From Hexactinellida sp. DTS-2022 (lineage: Eukaryota; Porifera; Hexactinellida), in contig JAPNXP010000018.1 in the NCBI GenBank assembly GCA_028753945.1, positions 1,054,001 to 1,118,000 on the forward strand: a DNA stretch of 64,000 nucleotides. Reading direction: 5' to 3'. A program made the position numbers and the translations under genes. Every line of letters begins with the position of its first letter. Position 1 is the stretch's first letter. Below, one piece after another: positions 54,610 through 64,000 of this stretch. Under the pieces are notes generated by a model. That model did not search any database and was not told the DNA's origin. It saw nothing but the letters and a program-made list of their open reading frames with translations.

Positions 54610-57130
54610 ATGGCGACAAAGGATTCACACTTGTTACAAGGAGATCAATCAAAATATGATTTCTGCATTCCATCTAACGTGAGTTGTAACTAAGTTGAAT
54701 TTTCATTTATTTGTAAATATCCGCAGTTCCAATCTGAATCTTGGTTTATATAAGATTTGCATCAGCCTATACGAACAGAGCCATTTGAATAGGATTGCAC
54801 TACGGTGTGTATAGGTGCCGCCTGCCCACATCGACACGGGGGAATGGCCGCTGCTTCTGAAGAACTTCGATAAGCTCAACATCCGGTCCACCTCCTTCTA
54901 CCCCATCCCCAACGGCTGCTCGCCCCTCAAGCGGCCCATTGAGGAGTACCTGGCAGCAGGGTTCATAAACCTGGACAAGCCCGCCAACCCCAGCTCCCAC
55001 GAGGTGGTCGCCTGGATAAAGCGGATCCTCCGCGTCCAGAAGACGGGGCACGCCGGGACGCTGGACCCCAAGGTCACGGGCTGTCTCATCGTCTGCATAG
55101 ACAGAGCCACCAGGCTAGTCAAGGCGCAGCAGAGCGCAGGTAGCTTTATAGTACGTACGTACTGTACTGTATTAGAGTAATGGCAAGTAGTATTTTGCTG
55201 GAATTTGCTTGCTATTAGAAGAACTTGCTACTAAACTAGAGGAAAGGAATTAACATTAAATGCTCGCTTGGGCACTGAAAGTAACTTGCTAATAGACAAA
55301 TATTGCTATTATGCAAACACCACTGTACTTATTACCAAATACATGTTATGAACACACATCTCAGGTAAGGAGTACGTTGGCGTTGTGCGTCTGCACGAGT
55401 GTTTGCCGGAAGACAAGCTCCGAGGAGTGATTGAGTTCCTGCAGGGCGCTCTCTTCCAGCGGCCCCCGCTCATCTCCGCGGTGAAGAGACAGCTGAGAGT
55501 GCGGACAATCTACGAAAGCAAACTTCTGGAGTTCGACAAGGAGTCCCAGATAGGCGTCTTCTGGACAAAGTGCGAGGCGGGGACCTACATACGGACCCTC
55601 TGTGTGCACATGGGATATCTCCTGGGCGTAGGTATGTAGCTAGAGACTCGAATAGTAGCGTTAATAATCGCGATTAAATGCAAAAAAACACCTACATAGG
55701 TAACCGAGAAAATTCGTGAATAAATTATCATACAACGCCATAAAAGATTTTGAGGGGAGTTGTTTAGTAGGTTAATGGTATTTACTATTAACGTATTTTC
55801 TCAAATAGCAATTAGTAACTAACTCAAATAATAACTAAAATTTAGAATTGTCTAAATTAATATTCGAGTAAATTCAGTAACTTAATTTGATGCCTGTTTA
55901 TGCCACATATCATATGGTTTATTTGCATAATAAATAAGGAACATGTCTATTAACCTGGTACCACTGTATGCCCAGCCTATAGACTGTCGGTTGTCTTGAG
56001 TGTGACATTCCGCAGGTGCCCACATGCAGGAGCTGCGGCGAGTGCGCTCCGGAGTCCAGTCGGAGAACGACAACATGATGACGATGCACGACGTGCTGGA
56101 CGCGCAGTGGATGCTGGACAACCTGCGGGACGAGACCTACATGCGGCGAGTGGTGAAGCCGCTCGAGGCCCTCCTCACCAGGCACAAGCGCGTTGTTATT
56201 AAGGACACGTGTGTTAATGCTATCTGCTATGGAGCCAAGGTACGATTGTGTAGTGGAGTAGTCAGGAACTGTACTAGTATCGAATCTAAATATTAGAGCC
56301 TCGTTAGTACCAACACAGTTAAGACGAAATTCTGGTTAATACGAACAGTATTTCAGTCCCCTATAAAGTCTTTCAATATAAATGCACCGGTTAATCCGAA
56401 TTCCGGACAAGGCGAACACATTTTGACGGTCCCCTTGTGTTCGTGACAGGAGTGATACCCTTGTGTTCTGCTGTTCTAAAATATTATTTAGGTAATGATC
56501 CCTGGTGTGTTGCGCTACGAGGACGGAATCGAGGTCGACGACGAGATAGTGGTTATGACCACTAAGGGCGAGGCCGTCGCTCTGGCCATTGCGCACATGA
56601 CCACTGCGGTTATTTGCACCGCTGAGCAGGGAGTGGTCGCGAGGATAAAGCGCGTGATAATGGCCAGAGACGTGTACCCCCGGAGGTGGGGCCTGGGGCC
56701 CAAGGCTCTCATTAAGAAGAAACTCATCTCGGAGGGACGACTTGAGAAGTACGGCGGATACAACGATCTGACACCGAAGCAGTGGAAAGATCTGTTCTCG
56801 CAGCACGGCATTCCGACCCTGGATCAGCTGGGCAGCGACAGAAAGCGCAAGCGGACGGAGGAGGGAACCTCTACAACAGCTGACTTCGCAGCCTCCCCGC
56901 CCACAGACCCGGCTATCGTGGGATCTGTAAAGAAAGAGAAGAAAAAGAAAAAGAAGAAAGCCACTGATGAGGAGGGCCTGGAGGGAATGGAGCTTGGGAT
57001 CGAGAGAGACAGCGACGAAGAGAAAGTGCTCGTCATAGACCAGGGATTGGTAGAGGAAGACAGGAAGATTAAGAAGAAGAAAAAGAAGTCTAAACACTCT
57101 GAGGATATGGAAACAAATTCGGTTACTTAG
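54610..57130 (+). CDS. DKC1: Dyskerin (DKC1/Cbf5), H/ACA pseudouridine synthase
   Basis: Five exons: 54610-54678, 54815-55139, 55365-55631, 56016-56239 and 56492-57130. All introns are GT..AG and phases fit. The N-terminal [10 protein letters not shown] segment precedes the TruB domain; the catalytic motif [12 protein letters not shown] puts the nucleophile at about Asp107. Further blocks are [20 protein letters not shown] and [12 protein letters not shown]. The PUA domain begins near [18 protein letters not shown] in exon 4 and runs into exon 5 ([20 protein letters not shown]). The tail is lysine-rich (nuclear/nucleolar). Known role: H/ACA snoRNP pseudouridylation of rRNA and telomerase RNA stability. 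Introns 2 and 4 each hold a TA-type MITE. In mammals DKC1 introns host H/ACA snoRNAs; I could not identify any here. Confidence 0.97.
55172..55325. mobile_element. TA-type MITE, GTGTTCGC family, in dyskerin intron 2
   Basis: Right end GCTATTATGCAAACACCACTG (last bases) then TA. The interior TAACATTAAATGCTCGCTTG and AACTTGCTAATAGACAAA is shared with 16921-17059 and 20115-20261. The left terminus is eroded, so its start is approximate. Confidence 0.7.
56290..56455. mobile_element. TA-type MITE, CTCGTTAGTACGAA family, in dyskerin intron 4
   Basis: Left part AGAGCCTCGTTAGTACCAAC. The interior has GGTTAATACGAACAG, and right-half inverse blocks GGTTAATCCGAATTC and AAGGCGAACACA. Related to 32081-32245. 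Ends are degraded, so limits are approximate. Confidence 0.6.
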
Positions 57131-57549
57131 GAAGACAGGGCTGTGAGTTAGTACCGTATTCACTTAGTGTTTGTTTGAGTTTCGATATATAGCTTTTTAT
57201 AGTCGTTTTCAGGATAGATTAGCTCGAATAGCTAGCTAGATAGGATTGGTGAGTTAGGAGGGTCTAGCCTTAGTTTTATACTAATTGTGTTTTGTTTTGA
57301 TTTATGAACAGTTATATTATTGTGTATAACTGTGCTAATTCTGGCTGCGGCCATACACTATGTGCTGAGAGCTCTGAGCTCAAGCATACAATCAGGGGCG
57401 GCAGCTAATCTCCAATTATAATCTGATTATACAAAGTGGTCTCAATTATGGGATGTAATTGGGGCCTGAATTTCTGCATTTAACAAATTGAGTAACCTGA
57501 TGCTATCTTGTTTTATGGGTGCTTATAATTTATACAAACTTTAGCTGAA
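57131..57549. other. Spacer dyskerin / UTP15
   Basis: About 420 bp, AT-rich, containing the dyskerin 3' UTR and UTP15 promoter by position. No repeat is recognised. An AG-ending acceptor-like AACTTTAG lies just before the UTP15 ATG. Confidence 0.5.
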
Positions 57550-59037
57550 ATGGACAGTTCCTTCCGGCCCCTCTCTCTCCATAGAACGCCCAACCCATTC
57601 AAGGTCTCCAGCTCAGATCGCGAATTCTGGGCCACTTTCAAAAAGCCATTCTTTGTGAAAGAATTCCTTCCCATCACAAGTCTGCACTACAGCTCCTCTT
57701 CCCCTCACCAACTCGCGGTTACTAACACCAACAAAATACAGATATATGATTCTACCGACTGCTCTCTCCTGCGGTCAATTAACTCGATAAAGGACACTCC
57801 TTATGGTGCGAACTTTCGCGAGGACGGGAAGCTGCTTATAGCAGGAGACAGCGCCGGCGCTGTTCACATATTTGAGGTCTCAACTCGCTCCACCCTCCGA
57901 AAGCTGACCGGCCACTCCCAGCCGGTGCAGAGGGCCATGTTCTCCTCCGACGGGTTCCGCGTGTTCTCCTGCTCGGACGACCGCACCGTCCGGGCCTGGG
58001 ACCTGGCCAGCGGCGAGCAGCTCGCCTGTCTCGAGGGACACTCGGACTATGTGCGCTGCGGACTGGTCACGCCCACTGACCCCCACCTCTGCGTGACGGG
58101 CTCCTACGACCACACAGTGCGCCTCTGGGACACCAGGGACGCGGGGACCTGTCTCAAGCTGGAACACGGAGCCCCGGTCGAGTCCGTCCTCATGTTCCCC
58201 TCGGGCGGGCTCTTGCTGTCGGCGGGCGGCACCTACGTCAGAGTCTGGGACGTACGCTCCAGCGGCTGCATAAAGGAATTCTCGAACCACCACAAGACCG
58301 TCACGCAGCTGGCGCTCAGCGCGGACGGACGCCGCCTCTTCACCGGCTCTCTGGACGGCCTCCTCAAGGTGTATGACGTCACCAACTACAACGTGGTGCA
58401 CGCCATCAGCTACCCGGCCCCCATCCTCTGTCTCTGCTTCTCTCCCGCGCAGTCGCAGCTGGCGGTGGGCATGTCCTCGGGTCTCCTCTCCGTCCGGTCC
58501 AAGGAAGAGGAGCCCCTCCTAGCCCCGCCCCCCCGGCCCCCCCACAGGGGCGCGTACCGATACTTCCAGAGAGGCAAGTCCGTCAAGCCGACCTCTCAGG
58601 TCGTGGTCGTCTCCAACAAAGCTAGGAGACGCAGACCGGAGTACGACGTGTATCTGAGAAAGTTCAAGTACACGCTTGCGCTGGACGCCGCGTTAGCCGC
58701 CCAGGGGTCCCTCCGCCCCACTATTGTCATGAGCATGTTCAAGGAGCTGTCTCGCAGAGACGGACTTAGTATCGCGCTTGGGAGCAGGAATGAAGACCAG
58801 CTGCTGCCCATTGTACAGTTCATCGGTAGGAATATTATAAATCCCAAATTCAGCGCATATCTCATAGAGATATGCGATCTACTGACTGAGCTGTATCCCG
58901 AGATGCTGTTCACGTCCAAAAAGATAAAACCTGAAATGGAAAAACTGAAAACAAAGATTAGAAAAGAAGTGCGCTTCCATAAGCACGTGTTTCAGACGCT
59001 AGGCGATCTAGAGACCATGTTCGCTAATTCTAATTAA
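57550..59037 (+). CDS. UTP15: UTP15, t-UTP/UTP-A subunit of the SSU processome
   Basis: Single-exon, 495 residues (human 518). An N-terminal segment (NPFKVSSSDREFWATFKKP) is followed by a seven-bladed WD40 propeller at about residues 35-320 (FSCSDDRTVRAWDLASGE, VTGSYDHTVRLWDTRD, FTGSLDGLLKVYDVTN). The helical UTP15 C-terminal domain lies at about residues 345-490 (RPEYDVYLRKFKYTLALDAA, then VQFIGRNIINPKFSAYLI). Known role: nucleolar pre-rRNA transcription and 18S processing. GC-rich codons. The ATG follows an acceptor-like AG by 5 nt. Confidence 0.97.
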   Translation: MDSSFRPLSLHRTPNPFKVSSSDREFWATFKKPFFVKEFLPITSLHYSSSSPHQLAVTNTNKIQIYDSTDCSLLRSINSIKDTPYGANFREDGKLLIAGDSAGAVHIFEVSTRSTLRKLTGHSQPVQRAMFSSDGFRVFSCSDDRTVRAWDLASGEQLACLEGHSDYVRCGLVTPTDPHLCVTGSYDHTVRLWDTRDAGTCLKLEHGAPVESVLMFPSGGLLLSAGGTYVRVWDVRSSGCIKEFSNHHKTVTQLALSADGRRLFTGSLDGLLKVYDVTNYNVVHAISYPAPILCLCFSPAQSQLAVGMSSGLLSVRSKEEEPLLAPPPRPPHRGAYRYFQRGKSVKPTSQVVVVSNKARRRRPEYDVYLRKFKYTLALDAALAAQGSLRPTIVMSMFKELSRRDGLSIALGSRNEDQLLPIVQFIGRNIINPKFSAYLIEICDLLTELYPEMLFTSKKIKPEMEKLKTKIRKEVRFHKHVFQTLGDLETMFANSN

Positions 59038-60800
59038 TTATTATTTCTATTATTCTTTAATATTAATGTATTGTAAATTAGTCGAACTCACAATTAATAT
59101 CAGATTAACAACCAAATCAACCATCACATTTTTTTACAAACTAATTTGGTTATCTATAGATTCTGAGAAATTTAACTTATTTCTCTCATGATTAATTGCC
59201 TAATTGGCCAATTGGCTAATTAGATGCATGACAGTCTTCGTTTAAGAGCACCCACCATTTTCGCATTTGCTGGCTTTGTTTACAATTTTAATTATTAATA
59301 ATTTATTATCTGGTGACAGGTAGTACTGTTTCGAAGCGAATATAAATCATCAGGTGGATATACGTATTATGTATAGCAGATGCTATATAGAACTATTCGC
59401 AAGTTTTTATGGTGATCTGCTTAAAGCATTCTTGTTAACCAAGCGTTTTGAATATTCGATTTAATTTTCGATTTATCGAATTAACTTCTACAAACAAGTT
59501 ACCACTAATTCACCCAGTGCACAGACTCGTAAAAACGAAGATCTATTGTTTACAAAGACAGCTATTTTATTCCAAATGAGACGAGCATATAATAGGGCTG
59601 TGTCCTATTATTAATACGAGCCCTTCGTCCTGGGTCGCTTTTCGACAGATCACTTACCGCTACAGGTCTCGAGTTATTCAATTAAATACAGTATTACTGC
59701 TAATCAATAATTCGTTACTTATTTTTGTAACTAAAAACAAAATTAATAATTCCTATAACGAATTGGTAAATGTGAAATTTGTCTTCAGCATACTTGTTCA
59801 CCTATAAAACCCATTGAAGCTAGCCCATTGGTTCATTTTGAATTTTAATTAATTTGTTTACCTATTTTGTAAACAATAACAATAAATGTGCATATGTTAG
59901 GAAATTCTAATGCGAAATTCATGTTCAGTACTGTTTGCCCATACATATAAATTCGGTTTCTATTCCCCATTAGTATACAATCCGGAACAACAAACAAACA
60001 AACACACAACAATCGAGTTTTAATAATATACATAGATATTTGGGTCGTTTGTGTATATAGCAGTGCATCATTGTGGCCAATTAATTAAGAAATGCTCAAT
60101 TGTTACAGAGTGCAGATGTAATATCTTATTCAAGTGTGCCGTTGTGGAGATATTTGCGACTGAGCCAAATCTCTTATTACTTACCTGCTACTTAATTCAA
60201 TTGTTTTCCATTGTACTGTTACTAAATAGAAAAGTTGTTATTGTGAGTGGCGAATTATCTTGTGCCTTTAACGTATGGTACGAAATTCTCTTATCAAAGC
60301 AATTACTTTAAATTGATTACTTTTTAAGCGTAATGGTATATCGCAACACTTTTCTAGCTAGTTATTGTGTCTTGCTATTTTCTAGTAGACACAGCCATTC
60401 CTCTTTATCAGGCGAATATGATTATATTAAGGAGATCGGATTGCACTAGCTTTGCTCTCGATGTTTTGATGTTAATTAGATATTCCCCTCTGCTATCAAT
60501 CTATTTGGTGGCGCTTGCAAAACTCGCATCTGCACATCTTTTCATTTTACTAACGCTTGAATGTTACAGCCAAGTTCAGTATGCTATTCATGAAAGTGAA
60601 TTCTGAACTTAGATTATTCATTGTTCGACTGGATCTAATAATCCGTATATAAGAGTCAATGCAAGGATTGATTCAAGTTTGTATTCACGCGAGAAACGTT
60701 TTTGAGTCGAAATTCTTCCGAATATTTTGAAGAACGTTGTTTTATTATTTTATTATTCTGATTCGATTGTTTTACTGTCAAACGGATTCATACCCAACTA
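59038..60800. other. Large AT-rich intergenic region UTP15 / protein kinase D
   Basis: About 1.76 kb. It contains the second SINE-like fragment (59618-59671) and is otherwise AT-rich. Open frames at 59845-60033, 60051-60311 and 60367-60606 look like chance frames. The 5' UTR or an additional upstream exon of protein kinase D may lie here. Confidence 0.5.
59618..59671 (-). repeat. tRNA-like SINE fragment, copy 2
   Basis: Read on the minus strand: a GTAGCGGTAAGTGATCTGTC block, then AAGCGACCCAGGACGAAGGG. It aligns with the copy at 9414-9475 over about 50 bp with scattered substitutions. Confidence 0.5.
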
Positions 60801-63800
60801 ATGACGTCAAAACCTCACACGCGACAGAGTGTGCCCAATATAGTCGGGGTCGAAGCGGAGTACGTAGACATCTCAATACAGTTTGGTTTGTGGAGGGACA
60901 CGCTAACTTTAACCAGCTACGAGCTCTCACAGATATCCCTGCACTCTTTTAAATTAAAAACTTGCGAACTTCTATCACTTCGAGTAAGTTCATTCTTAAG
61001 AATTATTCAAGTAAAGTACGCATTTACTTAGAGGACTCCTTTGTCAAAAAATGTTGAAAAACTTGTTCGTTGAATTTCTTACATATTAGCGTTGCATTTC
61101 GTTGCATTAAAAATTATTCTCTAATGCAACTTATTGTCCGATTCTAGCCTAAGATATCGGGCCTACTGTATTTCTCTTATTACGAGATTAGGATTTGAAT
61201 CATCATTCTCAACGAGTTTAACTTTTAATTAAAATAGAACATAATAGTATTGTTAGAAATTATAATTAGATACTTAGGAATGTGGTTATGCCAATCAATT
61301 TATGTCTAATATTGGTTAGAATACAATTTGTATCATGTATTGTTGTGCCTTCAAATCCTGTTTTCTTTCCACAGTATCCTGAACACGATATTAAAGATAT
61401 ATTTGCTAGTACGCTATTCTTCGTTCACTTCTCGGATGACACACTCGAGCCACTTAAAAACCCTTCAATATTAAGTGAAGATGTTCTAATTGACGTACTA
61501 TTAGGAGGTAAGTATACTAATTATTGTCTTTTTGTAGTAATTACTTGTGGTTACTGGGTAGAAATAGTATTATAATCTTTTAAATATCGCTGGGCTGATA
61601 ATATTTATAATTGGCTAGTCACATCATAAATTTAATTCGCAAAACATGCACCTGTGTTTACTTGTTTCTTAAATTTCTTGATTTCTTGATTTGGTATTCT
61701 AAAGTGGTTATGAAGTACTCACGCCATGTTCCAGCTGTTTCTAATTAAATTGATTCGTAAATTGATGTGCACCTGTGGTCCCCAGGCCGTATGTTTGCAG
61801 TTAATATCATCTTGTTATTTCAAGTGTGGAATTTATTCTGGTTTATATACTCTTTCACATTCCTTTTAAATTGTTGCTTTATTAATAATTAAATTTTCTG
61901 GATTCCAAATTGCTTTCACAGATGAAATCAGCTTTACCAGCTACTTTGCAGCTATTCCGTTTCCCTGACTGGACAATTATTTGCGATTTGTTGGCCACCT
62001 GCAGTAAGGCGCTAGACTAGCAATTACTGATTTCTAATTTATTCCAAGTTAATTTAGCGAAAATATGTAATTAGAACGATTCTCTCTACAATTAAATTTT
62101 CTATAGTGGCTTACCAACCATCCACCAGCCAGCACCAGTTCAGAGTACAATCCTATAAGAAAACTACTTTCTGTGATTTGTGTGGCGAAATGCTTGTTGG
62201 GTTAACCAAACAGGGAATGAAATGTTCAGGTAAGCGCTTGGTCATCAGTTTTTATTGTTTATTTTAAAATACCATAGATAAAATCAGTTGTTAATCTCGC
62301 ATGATAAATCAATGAATCACCTAATTTTACAGATATTGTTCAATGTAATACATCATTTTGCTATTATCCAGTTTCCTTCTGATATCAATCTGATATCAAA
62401 AATATAATTCCACTTACAAGTTGGATACCATTATTATTGGGAACAAGCACAAATATCTAATGATCTCAATTTAAATGGAATCCTATAGCCATTAATTCTC
62501 CAATACAATGCTATTGCTGTATACAGCTCAACATTGTAGTTTTCCACCTTGTAGCCCATCTGCTAACAAATAATTATTTGTATTATATGTTCTTTAATTA
62601 TTAACATAAGAACGTAAGAACTTAATTAAATACATTTGCTTGTTGCTAAGTAGATTATAATTGATGTAATACAATTGAGGGTTTGAGGGTATGTATGTTC
62701 TCATAGATGCTGTGTTATGCTTATAAAGTTTATAGATGCATGTTTGTGGCAATCTTATAGATGTTGTGTGGTTGTGTCTTCCCACATAGAGTGTTTTATT
62801 GTTATTTTGAATATAGTTTGTGTTGTGGTTCAAAATATAGACTAGAAGTAGGGATAATATTAGCACTTATTCCTTCTAGCTTGTGGAATTAATTTGCATA
62901 AGAGGTGTGTCTACGACTCAACTCCATTCTGCTCTAAGGTCAGACACAATCAGTCTTACCATGACACCTCCAATATACTCAGCTCCACGCACTTACACAT
63001 GGCACAGTGCAGAAACGCTACGGGCCGATCCAACCTCCCAAACTCCCTCGGGGGACACTACAAGAATTCTTCTATTGTCACCATTCCTCACACTTTCATG
63101 ATTCACAAATTTATAACTCCAACCCAATGCGATCTCTGTGGAAGAACAGTAAGATTGTGCAACTCAAATTATCTTGACTTGTTATACTTTATAATGTTCC
63201 TTTGTTCTTAGGTCAAAAGCATTTTCAGGCAGGGCATGCAATGTCGAGGTAAGTTCTCCATTAAGTGATAAGAATACATAAGGAATAACGCTATTATTCT
63301 ATTCTATTTGAATGTATAGATTGTGATCTGTGTTGTCACAGAAAATGTATGAAAAAGGCAGTAAACAGTTGTCCTGGAGAGACCATAAAGAAAAACTCAA
63401 GTAAGTAGAACTTGTTTGCAGTTATTTACCATTCATATGCCATAATCTATTAATGATTGTGATTGTTTTCTAACTTTTATTGTGCAATTTGTATCTCTAT
63501 GCACAAATCATTTAATCCTGAAAAGCACTGAGGCGGTGGTTCTAATAATTGCTGATGTATTCCTGCAAATGACAGTGACCATCTTACACATTAAATATGT
63601 TTATAGTACTTTTTCAATATCATTACAGATCACCATAATTAGCTTTCATGTAAAATCCTTATCGAATCGAAAGAGAGTTTATCTTGCAGTTTTGATAATT
63701 TCAATTATTATTACGTGTTATAGTCTGGTTCTGCTAATAACCTGACTGGACGTATACTTCTGAAAATTCACTTTGTTGATTCATAGTTATTAGAATAGTT

Positions 63801-64000
63801 TTGTCTAACACACATTAAGTATAACGATACAAAGTTTATGCCTATGCACGTGTGACAGCAGGGGGCTGATTCATCTCTAGTACCCAATCACATCAAAGGC
63901 TCGATAACTCCCTTACTCTCATGGCGTGTGTACTAGTGCACTCACTAACTTTAATGGGTTTATCAAAGTATTAGCTTTGCATTAATAGTATTGCTGTATT
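60801..64000 (+). CDS. PRKD: Protein kinase D (PRKD), N-terminal regulatory half, truncated by window edge
   Basis: Exons: 60801-60983, 61375-61507, 62107-62229, 62880-63148, 63211-63247 and 63320-63400, then a further donor (GTAAGT); the rest, including PH and kinase domains, is beyond base 64000. The ubiquitin-like N-terminal domain reads [20 protein letters not shown], then [11 protein letters not shown]1a has H-x12-C-x2-C...C-x2-C-x4-H-x2-C-x7-C intact ([28 protein letters not shown]). C1b is equally complete ([39 protein letters not shown]). The spacing of two C1 domains joined by an S/N-rich linker is diagnostic of PKD rather than PKC. Known role: diacylglycerol-activated kinase acting at the Golgi and downstream of PKC. 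Introns (130-650 bp) are longer than elsewhere in the window. Confidence 0.92.

Noticed and set aside
60051-60606. Two plus-strand frames upstream of protein kinase D (86 and 79 codons)
   Set aside because: AT-rich, hydrophobic by composition, no motifs, and no splice sites linking them to protein kinase D that I trust.
62594-62866. 90-codon minus-strand frame inside a protein kinase D intron
   Set aside because: Low-complexity Asn/Tyr/Thr composition typical of AT-rich intron DNA.

Overview
This is nuclear DNA from an animal with a compact genome. Most introns are 50-80 bp with GT..AG ends, intergenic DNA is short and AT-rich, and kindlin, TOGARAM1, WWOX, WDR7 and protein kinase D are present together. 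I cannot fix the species. Compactness plus hints of spliced-leader trans-splicing would suit an early-branching group such as a glass sponge, but that is a low-confidence inference.

Layout. 1-7306 (-): CEBPZ/NOC1, running off the left edge, with a cytochrome P450 (+) inside one intron. 7706-8647 (-): inositol monophosphatase. 9489-12417 (-): WDR20, with a large 16-bp minisatellite in an intron. 12803-22802 (-): TOGARAM1 (crescerin), with an NRF-6-type acyltransferase inside an intron. 23037-23429 (-): RPS15A. 23626-24805 (-): poorly resolved membrane/EGF-like material. 25250-26320 (-): AAR2. 26914-27987 (+): GT92-like glycosyltransferase. 28184-52374 (-): NEMF, whose first two coding exons lie at about 52.0-52.4 kb and whose other exons lie at 28.2-33.8 kb. 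The roughly 18.2-kb intron between them holds WDR7, kindlin and TIMM21 on the same strand, and WWOX, KRR1, COX11, an NHL-repeat gene and MRPS25 on the opposite strand. 52995-53912 (+): SAP30BP. 54610-57130 (+): dyskerin. 57550-59037 (+): UTP15. 60801 to the right edge (+): protein kinase D, truncated before its kinase domain.

Two gene classes coexist. CEBPZ, NEMF and TOGARAM1 are split into about 18-25 small exons, whereas WDR7, kindlin, TIMM21, WWOX, KRR1, COX11, MRPS25, SAP30BP, UTP15, AAR2, RPS15A and the phosphatase are single open frames. Every gene found inside another gene's intron is intronless. Many start codons sit 0-14 nt after an AG that looks like a 3' splice site.

Functionally, many genes serve ribosome production and quality control (CEBPZ, KRR1, UTP15, dyskerin, RPS15A, MRPS25, NEMF). 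Others serve mitochondria (COX11, TIMM21, MRPS25), splicing (AAR2) and adhesion or signalling (kindlin, protein kinase D). Noncoding DNA is rich in short inverted-repeat elements: at least seven families of TA-flanked, pogo/Tigger-like MITEs (about 15 copies), a hAT-like MITE, a large foldback element and two copies of a tRNA-like SINE fragment. I saw no tRNA genes, rRNA genes or CRISPR arrays.
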